Shown here: positions 33,582 through 41,553 of the stretch, piece by piece | How the letters are laid out: the number at the start of each line of letters is the position of its first letter | Position numbering within the stretch: position 1 is the first letter of the stretch | Assembly: GCF_900115735.1 (NCBI RefSeq) | Contig: NZ_FOXO01000017.1 | Coordinates: forward strand, 21,475-85,474 | Direction of reading: 5' to 3' | Length of the DNA: 64,000 bases | Source: Butyrivibrio proteoclasticus | Lineage (GTDB): Bacteria > Bacillota > Clostridia > Lachnospirales > Lachnospiraceae | Translations under genes and position numbers: made by a program | The notes under the pieces: generated by a model | What the model was told of the DNA's origin: nothing | What the model saw: the letters and a program-made list of their open reading frames with translations, nothing else | The model's database searches: none

Positions 33582-34541
33582 ATGACGGAGGAACAAGCAT
33601 TATTTGTAAAGCAAAGAATGCTAGCTGTGTTAGATAATGCACAGATGGAGAGATTATCTGAAACTTTGGATGTGTGTATCGAAAATGGTTCGCTTGAGGA
33701 TGCTAGAAATTATCTTGACGATTTTATTGCTGCTAAGCGGATTGAGGGTAGATCAGAGAAAACGCTTGATTACTATAAGAGTGTTATAGAGAAAACTGTT
33801 AATAGTATAGGTAAGACAGTGAAGCGCATTACTACTGAGGACTTGAGGAAGTACTTAGCAGACTACCAGGAGAAAAAAGGATCAAGCAAAGTTACGATTG
33901 ATAATATGCGGAGAATTCTTTCGAGTTTTTTTGGATGGCTAGAAGATGAAGAGTTGATTATAAAAAGCCCAGTTAGGCGCATTCACAAAGTCAAAGCTAG
34001 TAAGGTAATTAAAGAAGCATATACAGATGAGGATCTTGAGAAGATGCGTGATTCTTGTCAAGAAATAAGAGACTTAGCTTTGATTGATTTTTTGGCTTCA
34101 ACAGGTATGAGAGTCGGAGAGCTGGTACAGCTCAATATAGATGACATAGATTTTGAAGAAAGAGAATGTACGGTTCTTGGCAAAGGGGATAAGGAACGGA
34201 TAGTTTATTTTGATGTCAGAAGCAAGTTACATCTAAGGCAGTATCTTAATTCAAGAGATGACGAAAATCCAGCACTATTTGTGAGTCTGGATAATCCACA
34301 TAATCGTTTAAAAATCGGGGGTGTGGAGAGTAGATTAAGGAAAATTGGTAGAGATCTTGGAATTCGGAATGTGCATCCGCATAGATTTAGAAGGACACTA
34401 GCTACAGTCGCTATAGATAAAGGAATGCCGATAGAACAGCTACAGCAGTTACTTGGACATCAGCGGATAGATACGACATTGCAGTATGCGATGGTTAAAC
34501 AGAGCAACGTAAAAATAGCTCATAGAAAATATATAGGATGA
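33582..34541 (+). CDS. Tyrosine recombinase/integrase, hsdS invertase
   Basis: A 319-residue XerC/D-like recombinase. It has a SAM-like core-binding N-domain (RSEKTLDYYKSVIEKTVNSI) and a catalytic domain with Arg in STGMRVGELVQL, Lys in GKGDKERIVY, HPHRFRRT, LGHQRIDTTLQY and Tyr as nucleophile. The ATG at 33582 with AAAAAGGAGA upstream is preferred to a TTG at 33576. Recombinases of this type encoded within type I loci invert hsdS segments; the four core sites around this gene fit that role. Confidence 0.93.
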   Translation: MTEEQALFVKQRMLAVLDNAQMERLSETLDVCIENGSLEDARNYLDDFIAAKRIEGRSEKTLDYYKSVIEKTVNSIGKTVKRITTEDLRKYLADYQEKKGSSKVTIDNMRRILSSFFGWLEDEELIIKSPVRRIHKVKASKVIKEAYTDEDLEKMRDSCQEIRDLALIDFLASTGMRVGELVQLNIDDIDFEERECTVLGKGDKERIVYFDVRSKLHLRQYLNSRDDENPALFVSLDNPHNRLKIGGVESRLRKIGRDLGIRNVHPHRFRRTLATVAIDKGMPIEQLQQLLGHQRIDTTLQYAMVKQSNVKIAHRKYIG

Positions 34542-34551
34542 GGTGAGAAGA

Positions 34552-35076
34552 TTGCATAAGGGATATGAACCATTAGGAAATCACATACAATTGGTAGATG
34601 ATAGAAATAGGGAAGAAATAACCGATAGAGTACTGGGAATTAATATTGATAAATTTTTTATGCCTTCAGTGGCAAATGTAATTGGAACGGATTTGTCCAA
34701 ATACAAACTGCTGAAAAAAGGTTATTTTGCTTGTAATCCTATGCATGTTGGAAGAGATGAAAGATTGCCTATAGCACTATTCAATGAGGATGAACCAGGA
34801 ATAGTGTCACCCGCATATTTTATGTTTGATGTAGTTGATACAGATTTGCTGAATGCAGAATATTTGATGATGTGGTTTAGAAGACCTGAATTTGATAGAC
34901 AATGCTGGCTTAGGACAGATGGTTCTGTCAGAGGTGGAATAACATGGGATGATTTATGTAGAATGGAAGTTCCGGTTCCTCCTATGGAAGAACAATTAGA
35001 AATAGTTAAAGCCTATAATACTATTGAGGAGAGAATAGAGTTAAAAAAGAAGATAAATGATAATTTAGCGGCTTAG
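34552..35076 (+). CDS. HsdS N-terminal half, second copy (TRD3)
   Basis: A 174-residue half specificity subunit colinear with the first half (HKGYEPLGNHIQLVDDRN against KSNYKRLGDYISPVDIRN) but with a diverged recognition region; the closing KKINDNLAA is identical. The TTG at 34552 is preferred over a GTG at 34543 because AGGTGAG precedes it and the N-terminus then aligns with the first half. It overlaps site 3 and can fuse in frame to either C-terminal cassette by inversion. It is read from the recombinase transcript. Confidence 0.82.
   Translation: MHKGYEPLGNHIQLVDDRNREEITDRVLGINIDKFFMPSVANVIGTDLSKYKLLKKGYFACNPMHVGRDERLPIALFNEDEPGIVSPAYFMFDVVDTDLLNAEYLMMWFRRPEFDRQCWLRTDGSVRGGITWDDLCRMEVPVPPMEEQLEIVKAYNTIEERIELKKKINDNLAA
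35054..35067 (+). repeat. Recombination core site 3 of hsdS shufflon
   Basis: The TAAATGATAATTTA core in the plus orientation inside the second hsdS half. The surrounding bases match site 1 over about 33 positions, so direct-repeat deletion between sites 1 and 3 is also possible. Confidence 0.8.
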
Positions 35077-35783
35077 TTGAGCTTGTATTTGATAAGCTAC
35101 ATCTTTGAGTTGCTGTATTTCTTTATTGTTAAGAGATATTGCATCAAATAATGGTTTAACCATTTTGGTGAAGGCTATATTTACATTCTCTGGTGCATAT
35201 ATAACTCGTGAGTTTACTATATCTTCTTTTGAGAGATTTACCTGAACACCAATATGTGCATGACGCCTCAATTCACGTAAAAAAGTTGGATTATTTGTAA
35301 GAAGGTAAATATGATATGGACTAATTCCAAGATAGCCATTTGTTCGTAATAATCCTACTCGTTGATTTACTATATATTTGTTATTGATGTCCATAAGAGC
35401 AGTATGTCCTAGGAGTGCTACGTTTTCTTTCATGTCAGTCATGGACATAAGAATGTCTCCTGATGACAATACAAAGCGCATTAAACTAGAACAGTACTTT
35501 CGTTCAATCCAGCTTTTGGTGCCATCATAATTGAGCCCACCGCCTTTTTTGATGTTTCCCATCTTAAAGACATCAAAGCAATCTGTTGTCGGCTCATCAA
35601 GGAGATCATCACTCTTAAAGGCGTAACCATTTATGAATTCAACACAATTATCAAGAATTCCATTTTCCCATCCTGTAAGAGGAAGCGGTAATCCATCTTC
35701 ATCTATAGAGTGTTGAAAAGGGTCATAATTAATAAACCATGAAGTGAAAAGCGCTTGAGCTTGTGCTTCTAAATTATCATTTA
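35065..35783 (-). CDS. Silent HsdS C-terminal cassette 2 (TRD4)
   Basis: A minus-strand open frame of about 239 codons from the site-4 core (I-N-D-N-L) through EAQAQALFTSWFINYDPF, the standard HsdS linker helix, and then a recognition domain (CVEFINGYAFKSDDLLDE..., SSGDILMSMTDMKENVALLG) to a stop in site 3. There is no start codon before the core; an internal ATG at 35562 falls mid-domain and is probably not used. It is a silent cassette, expressed after inversion against site 1 or site 3. Confidence 0.85.
35770..35783 (-). repeat. Recombination core site 4 of hsdS shufflon
   Basis: The fourth copy of the 14-base core (TAAATTATCATTTA on the plus strand), at the 5' end of cassette 2 and 20 bases before the zinc-ribbon gene. 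Confidence 0.8.
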
Positions 35784-35802
35784 TATGAAAGGGATTAAAA
35801 TA

Positions 35803-36141
35803 ATGGGATTATATGAAGGAATAAAAGATGTAGCTGGTATTGTGCAAAAAGCTGATAATATAGAGCTTTATAAGCAACTTCTTGATTTGGGGAGTCAAGC
35901 CCTTGATATGCAAAATGAAATAATGCAGCTACGCAATGAAAATAAAGAACTGAAAGATGAATTGAATCAAAAGAAGAAAGTTATTCGCCACAAAGATGCA
36001 TTATATATAACTCTTGAGGGTGATGAAGATCAGATTCATTATTGTTCTACATGTTGGGGCAGTAAAGGGAAGTTTATACAGCTCAACAATGAAGATAGAT
36101 GCTATATATGCGATAGAGAATGGATTGCAGCAAGGCATTAA
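35803..36141 (+). CDS. Coiled-coil zinc-ribbon protein in the type I locus
   Basis: A 112-residue protein: a helical N-terminus, a leucine/asparagine-rich coiled coil at about residues 30-66 (QNEIMQLRNENKELKDELNQ), then a C-terminal zinc ribbon with CSTC and CYIC pairs. The gene overlaps the long hsdR frame but ends before the hsdR GTG start. AAAGGGA lies before the ATG. It could be a regulator or structural partner of the restriction complex; a role in DNA binding is inference. Confidence 0.65.
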   Translation: MGLYEGIKDVAGIVQKADNIELYKQLLDLGSQALDMQNEIMQLRNENKELKDELNQKKKVIRHKDALYITLEGDEDQIHYCSTCWGSKGKFIQLNNEDRCYICDREWIAARH

Positions 36142-36164
36142 AAGATGTATCGGAGGTGAATGGA

Positions 36165-39100
36165 GTGGCATTTAATGAACATGCATTGGAAATGTCTATA
36201 ATGAAGCTCTTGGAAGACAAGGGATATATTCATCAGACCGGTAATGAGCTTATACGAAAGAAAACCGAGGTGCTGTTAGTAGATGATCTTAAAGATTATC
36301 TACGTACTCGCTATGCCAATGTTGAAATCACTGAAAGTGAGATTGATAGTATCATTCTTTCCTTAAGGACAGAAGGAGGTTCATTATATGAAGCCAATAA
36401 GGCCATTATGTCAATGATAATGGATGGCTTTGTGCTTAATAGGGAAGATCCTGCAAAAAAGGATATCTATATTGAATTTATAAACTATGATGAGCCAGAA
36501 AAGAACACCTTTAAGATAGTGAATCAGCTTGAAATAGAGGGCTATAACTACCAGATACGTATTCCGGATGGAATTATATATGTAAATGGTTTGCCATTAG
36601 TTGTGCTCGAATTCAAGACTGCCATTCAGGAAAACACAACTATCATGGATGCGTATACACAGCTTACAGTGCGCTATAAGAGGGATATTCCTGAAATCTT
36701 TAGATACAATGCCTTTGTAGTTATTTGTGATGGCGCAAATAGTAAGTATGGCTCGTTATTTACTCCATACGAATTTTTCTATGCATGGCGCAAAGTAAAT
36801 GATAACGATCCTGAAATGGATGGAATCAATTCACTGTTTACCATGGTAGATGGTCTGCTTGAGAAAAGCAGGCTTCTTTCTGTTATTAAAAATTTCATTT
36901 ATTTCCCAGATACATCAAATAAAGAAGTGAAGGTTGTATGCAGATATCCACAGTTTTTTGCTGCAAATAATCTGTATGAAAGTATAAAGAGACACATGAA
37001 ACCTGAGGGAGATGGAAAGGGCGGAACTTATTTTGGAACCACGGGTTGTGGAAAGAGCTACACTATGCTCTTTTTAGCAAGAATGCTTATGAAGAGCAGT
37101 TATTTCAAGAATCCTACAATACTGCTGATAACAGATAGAACTGATTTGGATGACCAGCTTTCTAAGCAATTTGTTTCATCCAAGGAATATATTGGTGACA
37201 ACAATGTTATCAGTATAGATTCCAGGGATGAACTAAGAAATGAGTTGCAAGGAAAGCCAAGTGGAGGAGTTTATCTCACGACCATCCAGAAATTTACAGA
37301 AGATACGCAGCTTCTCACGGATAGATCTAACGTTATTTGCATCTCTGATGAGGCACATAGATCGCAGGTAAATCTTGATATGAAGGTAAGAATCACGGAT
37401 GAAGGTGTTAATCGCACGTACGGATTTGCCAAGTACTTACATGATTCTTTACCAAATGCCACATATGTGGGATTCACTGGAACACCTATTGATGCGACTC
37501 TTGAGGTGTTTGGTGATATAGTTGGTCATCCATATACAATGACAGAGGCTGTTAAGGATGAGATAACAGTCAATCTTGTTTACGATGGTCGTGCAGCAAA
37601 GGTTACGCTTAGAGATGATAAGCTCCGTGAAATCGAAGAATACTATGATAAATGTGCAACACTGGGAACATCGGAAGAACAAATTGAGGAAAGCCAAAAA
37701 GCAGTAGCACATCTTGACGTTATTATTGGTGATCCTGACAGACTTAAGGCAGTAGCTAAGGACTTTGTAGTACATTATGAAAAGAGAGTTGAGGAAGGTT
37801 CTACCGTAGCTGGAAAAGCCATGTTTGTTTGCGCAAACAGGTTTATTGCCTATGCCTTTTATTTGAATCTTATGGAACTTCGTCCAGAGTGGAAAGAAAA
37901 GAGAAAGGCTCCTAAAGGAGTTGAGCTTTCAGAGAAGGACGAAGAAGAGCTTAAGCCTATTGAAAAAGTAAAGCTTGTAATGACAAGAAACAAAGATGAT
38001 GAAAAAGAGCTTTACGATATGCTTGGCACAAAAGAAGACAGAAAAGAATTGGATAGACAGTTTAAAAATGTGAAGTCCAACTTTAAAATTGCAATTGTCG
38101 TAGACATGTGGCTTACAGGTTTTGATGTTCCATGTCTTGATACTATTTACATTGATAAGCCTATTCAGCAGCATACACTTATCCAGACAATTTCAAGAGT
38201 AAACCGTGTATATGAGGGCAAGGATAGAGGCCTTATTGTTGACTATATCGGCATAAAAAAGAATATGAACTTGGCTCTTCGCAAATATACAAACTTTGAA
38301 AAACAGGAGTTTGACAATATAGAACAAGCTGTAACTATAGTTCTCGATGAAGTTGATGTGCTTGATAGTATGTTCTGTAATTTTAATTCAGATGACTTCT
38401 TTAATGGAGATCCGTTGCAACAACTTAATTGTTTGAACAGAGCTGTAGAGTATGTTCAGCAGACAGAAGAGTTAGAATTACGCTTCATGGCAGCTGTTAG
38501 GAAGATGAAGAAAGCCTTTAATCTGTGCAGCGCAAGTGAAAACTTTACTGATGAAGATATAGAGAAAATCCATTTTTATCAAGCTGTGAGGTCAGTTCTT
38601 TATAAACTGACCAAGGGTGAAGCTCCAGATACTGAGCAAATGAACATGAAAGTCAGAAAGCTTCTTGAAGGTGCAATACAGTCTGATGGTATAGAAGAGC
38701 TCTTTGAGACCGGAAAGCATATCGACTTTGATATTTTCAGTGATGAGTATATGGCTCGTATTGAGAAAATTAATCTGCCTAATACAAAGATTAAGGCATT
38801 ACAGAGACTACTGACCTATGCAATAGAAGAGTTCCAGAGAGTGAATAAGATTAAGAGTATAGAGTTCGCAGAGCGAATGAAGCAGGTCGTAGATACATAT
38901 AATAATAGGCGTAAGGACGAGGCTTTTGCAAATGAAGTCCTTGATGATGTTGCGAATCAGCTTGCTGATCTTATCCATGAGCTTAAAAAAGAGAAAAATT
39001 CTTTTGAAGACATGGGAATAGACTACGAAGAAAAAGCGTTCTATGACATTTTATCTGCTGTGGCAAAAAAATATGAATTTGAATATCCAGAAGATAAGAT

Positions 39101-39305
39101 GATTGAACTTTCAAAGGAAATCAAGGTTGTAGTAGAGGATAAGGCTAAATATCCGGATTTTTCAACAAGAGAGGATATTAAGGCAAATCTTCAGGTGGAT
39201 CTGATTTTGCTTTTGGATAAGTATGATTATCCACCAGTAACAATCGATGATGTATACAAGGAAGTATTGGAGCAGGCTGAGAATTTTAAGAAATATCAAG
39301 AATAA
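36165..39305 (+). CDS. hsdR: Type I restriction endonuclease, R subunit
   Basis: A 1046-residue HsdR. The N-terminal PD-(D/E)xK nuclease shows IPDGIIYVNGLPLVVLEFKT (residues about 130-149). A superfamily 2 translocase follows with Walker A FGTTGCGKSYT (about 290-300), DEAH in ISDEAHRSQ (about 394), VGFTGTPI, and motif VI region TISRVNRVYEGK. The C-terminal part is helical and binds HsdM. It cuts unmethylated DNA after translocation. The start is taken as GTG at 36165, preceded by GGAGGTG; an ATG at 36120 lacks a ribosome site and overlaps the zinc-ribbon gene. Confidence 0.95.
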   Translation: MAFNEHALEMSIMKLLEDKGYIHQTGNELIRKKTEVLLVDDLKDYLRTRYANVEITESEIDSIILSLRTEGGSLYEANKAIMSMIMDGFVLNREDPAKKDIYIEFINYDEPEKNTFKIVNQLEIEGYNYQIRIPDGIIYVNGLPLVVLEFKTAIQENTTIMDAYTQLTVRYKRDIPEIFRYNAFVVICDGANSKYGSLFTPYEFFYAWRKVNDNDPEMDGINSLFTMVDGLLEKSRLLSVIKNFIYFPDTSNKEVKVVCRYPQFFAANNLYESIKRHMKPEGDGKGGTYFGTTGCGKSYTMLFLARMLMKSSYFKNPTILLITDRTDLDDQLSKQFVSSKEYIGDNNVISIDSRDELRNELQGKPSGGVYLTTIQKFTEDTQLLTDRSNVICISDEAHRSQVNLDMKVRITDEGVNRTYGFAKYLHDSLPNATYVGFTGTPIDATLEVFGDIVGHPYTMTEAVKDEITVNLVYDGRAAKVTLRDDKLREIEEYYDKCATLGTSEEQIEESQKAVAHLDVIIGDPDRLKAVAKDFVVHYEKRVEEGSTVAGKAMFVCANRFIAYAFYLNLMELRPEWKEKRKAPKGVELSEKDEEELKPIEKVKLVMTRNKDDEKELYDMLGTKEDRKELDRQFKNVKSNFKIAIVVDMWLTGFDVPCLDTIYIDKPIQQHTLIQTISRVNRVYEGKDRGLIVDYIGIKKNMNLALRKYTNFEKQEFDNIEQAVTIVLDEVDVLDSMFCNFNSDDFFNGDPLQQLNCLNRAVEYVQQTEELELRFMAAVRKMKKAFNLCSASENFTDEDIEKIHFYQAVRSVLYKLTKGEAPDTEQMNMKVRKLLEGAIQSDGIEELFETGKHIDFDIFSDEYMARIEKINLPNTKIKALQRLLTYAIEEFQRVNKIKSIEFAERMKQVVDTYNNRRKDEAFANEVLDDVANQLADLIHELKKEKNSFEDMGIDYEEKAFYDILSAVAKKYEFEYPEDKMIELSKEIKVVVEDKAKYPDFSTREDIKANLQVDLILLLDKYDYPPVTIDDVYKEVLEQAENFKKYQE

Positions 39306-39330
39306 GAAAAGGGAGGGTAAAAAAAGAGTA

Positions 39331-40092
39331 ATGGAGTCGATTACAGTCAATTCACTTGAAGAATACATAGAATATATAGATAAACTTCCGCCAGATTATA
39401 CATTATCACGCGGTCAAGAAAAAGACTTTTCGCTTCTGCCATCAGCAATGAGATGTGATGAGGATGGAATGAAACTTTATTCCAAGTCATTAAGAAAAAG
39501 TTTTATTGAGGATTTTAAAATAAATTCTGCTCAATATGTAGATTCCTCAGCTATGACAAATGAATATGAATGGCTTGTATATGCACAGCATTTTGGAGTG
39601 CCGACTTGCTTGTTGGATTTTACATATTCACATTTAGTGTCTGTAATGTTTGCAGTAGAGAATGCTTTTAAGTATGAGGAAGATGATGAAGAAAACTCTG
39701 TCATATGGATTCTTAATCCTAATAAATTGAATCAAATGTCGATTAAACGCTCTGAAATTGTTAATGTATCGTATGGTGATAATAAGTGTTTAGCAGATAT
39801 TGAATATCCATGTGCCATTACGGCCAAGAAAAGTAATCCACGTATTGCTGCCCAGAATGGATTATTTGTATATTTCAATGAAGATAAGCCGTTGGAAGAA
39901 ATCGAAATAGCTAATGATTGCCTAAAAAAGATTATTATTCCACACTCATGTGGGAAGAAAATATTGAAAAGTCTTTTTGTGATGGGGATGAGATTTGTAG
40001 ATATATATCCAGAGCTATCATCTATATCTAAAGATATACTTTTAAAGAATAAGATTAGAGAGTTTTACAATATGGAGGAAAATAATGAGTAA
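39331..40092 (+). CDS. FRG-domain protein
   Basis: A 253-residue protein of the FRG family, named for a Phe-Arg-Gly motif; here the region reads YTLSRGQEKDFSLLPSAMR at about residues 24-42, with YAQHFGVPTCLLDFTYSHLV at about 85-104. FRG proteins occur next to restriction, toxin-antitoxin and phage-defence genes; they are thought to be effectors or nucleic-acid-interacting proteins, but the activity is unproven. The ATG at 39331 is chosen because it begins the conserved region; GGGAGG lies 14 bases upstream. Its last 8 bases overlap the DUF262 gene. Confidence 0.8.
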   Translation: MESITVNSLEEYIEYIDKLPPDYTLSRGQEKDFSLLPSAMRCDEDGMKLYSKSLRKSFIEDFKINSAQYVDSSAMTNEYEWLVYAQHFGVPTCLLDFTYSHLVSVMFAVENAFKYEEDDEENSVIWILNPNKLNQMSIKRSEIVNVSYGDNKCLADIEYPCAITAKKSNPRIAAQNGLFVYFNEDKPLEEIEIANDCLKKIIIPHSCGKKILKSLFVMGMRFVDIYPELSSISKDILLKNKIREFYNMEENNE

Positions 40093-41230
40093 GGAAGAGT
40101 TTAAGGTTAAGCCGGTAGAACTTGATCAAACAATAAAAAATATAGTTGAAGCTATAGATAATGGATATAAATTACAACATTTACCGGATGAGCAATTAGA
40201 TGCAGAAGGTAGATTAGAGTTTAGTGATAGCCTTATTTTGAAACCAGACTATCAGAGAGAATACAGATCAACAATAGAAGAAGAGAGTTCTATAATTGAA
40301 TCTATCTTAGTAGGAATTCCAATTCCTCCTGTTTTTTTGTGTTCTACACGAATTAAAGGGGTACAAGTATTAAATGTTGTGGATGGACAACATAGATTAT
40401 TTGCCTTGTATAGGTTTAGAAAAGGTGAATTTAAGCTTACAGGGTTACCACTTTTAAAAGATTATGAAGGCAAGAAATTTAGCGAGCTTCCTATAGAGGA
40501 ACAAGAGTTAATAATAGGACATAAATTACCGGCATTTGTATTTAGGGAATTCCCAGGAAAAAGATTTGAGTTAGAAGTTTTTAATAGATATAACAAAGGA
40601 ACTAAGAACCTTACACCGCAGGAAATTCGTAATGCAGTTTATTCTTCTCCACATAACGATTACATAACAAAGTTTGTCGAGAAATTATACAAGAGTAATA
40701 GCGACCCAGTATTGAGTGAAATCTATAATGTTACAAAAGATAGATTCTTAAAGAAAAAAGTTCATGAAGGCATTTTTAGTATTTTATATGTTTTAGAGTT
40801 TGGAATCGATGAGTCATTTAAAGATTCTACCACTTATGCCACAGAATACATGAAAAAGAAGGCTGAATTATTTTCAGAGCAGGGAGAAGAGCAAGCATTA
40901 CGTGATGAAAACAATATGATATATGAGTTTGAGAAGTTTAATGCTTGGCTCAAGCAGTTTACCAAATATACACCATATCCGTTGTCTAAAGAATTATATG
41001 GAATTTCAAGTAAAAGTTATAAATTCCAAACATCAATGGCTCTAATTCTGCCTGCATTGTATAACAGAATAAAAGATAACGAAAAGTGGAAGGACAAAGA
41101 GTTTGATTTTATAGTTGAGAGAATACGAATGTGTTTAACGTCATCATTTTTGGAAGATCCTGATTATACAGCATCATCTACAAACTCTAGGGAAATAGCT
41201 AGACTAGTTGAGAGCTTTACATTAGATTAA
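40085..41230 (+). CDS. DUF262 family protein
   Basis: A 381-residue protein with the DUF262 ParB/sulfiredoxin-like fold: LILKPDYQREYRSTIEEESSII, then PPVFLCSTRI and the DGQHRLFALYRF catalytic-type motif (DGQxR). Members include the nuclease halves of GmrSD-type systems that restrict glucosylated phage DNA, but they usually carry DUF1524; no HNH domain is seen here. It is probably a nucleotide-driven subunit working with the overlapping FRG protein. GGAGGAAAATA precedes the ATG. Confidence 0.8.
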   Translation: MSKEEFKVKPVELDQTIKNIVEAIDNGYKLQHLPDEQLDAEGRLEFSDSLILKPDYQREYRSTIEEESSIIESILVGIPIPPVFLCSTRIKGVQVLNVVDGQHRLFALYRFRKGEFKLTGLPLLKDYEGKKFSELPIEEQELIIGHKLPAFVFREFPGKRFELEVFNRYNKGTKNLTPQEIRNAVYSSPHNDYITKFVEKLYKSNSDPVLSEIYNVTKDRFLKKKVHEGIFSILYVLEFGIDESFKDSTTYATEYMKKKAELFSEQGEEQALRDENNMIYEFEKFNAWLKQFTKYTPYPLSKELYGISSKSYKFQTSMALILPALYNRIKDNEKWKDKEFDFIVERIRMCLTSSFLEDPDYTASSTNSREIARLVESFTLD

Positions 41231-41465
41231 AAGGAATATAACGATCGGATTATTATCCATAAAAAGAATATAATGTCAAGGAAATCAGATATTGTGGAAA
41301 GGTTCATAGGATATCTAAGAGATAATAATCTTTTTGCAGAGCAATACTTTATATAGGAGACAGAGCGTTTAGATACAGTAATCATTTATTACAGTACTCA
41401 TCATGGCAGCACAAAGATACTTCTGGACACAAATGTAGATAACTGATGTAAGGCGCTAGGAATAA

Positions 41466-41552
41466 TCACGTATAGAGATTGATCGCGTAAATGATGCTCA
41501 GAAAAGGCTTCAGGCGTATGCTCAGAAGTTAGCTGAAAAGCAGAGGAAGTAA
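41466..41552 (+). pseudogene. C-terminal coding remnant in the gap before mcrB
   Basis: An in-frame stretch of 28 codons (from SRIEIDRVNDAQKRLQAYAQ to the stop) with no start, ending one base before the mcrB-like gene. It reads like a helical protein tail. The rest of the gap 41231-41465 shows further short broken frames, including a 27-codon one at 41272 (MSRKSDIVERFIGYLRDNNL). Together they suggest a decayed gene of the island; its family is unknown. Confidence 0.35.
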
Positions 41553-41553
41553 A

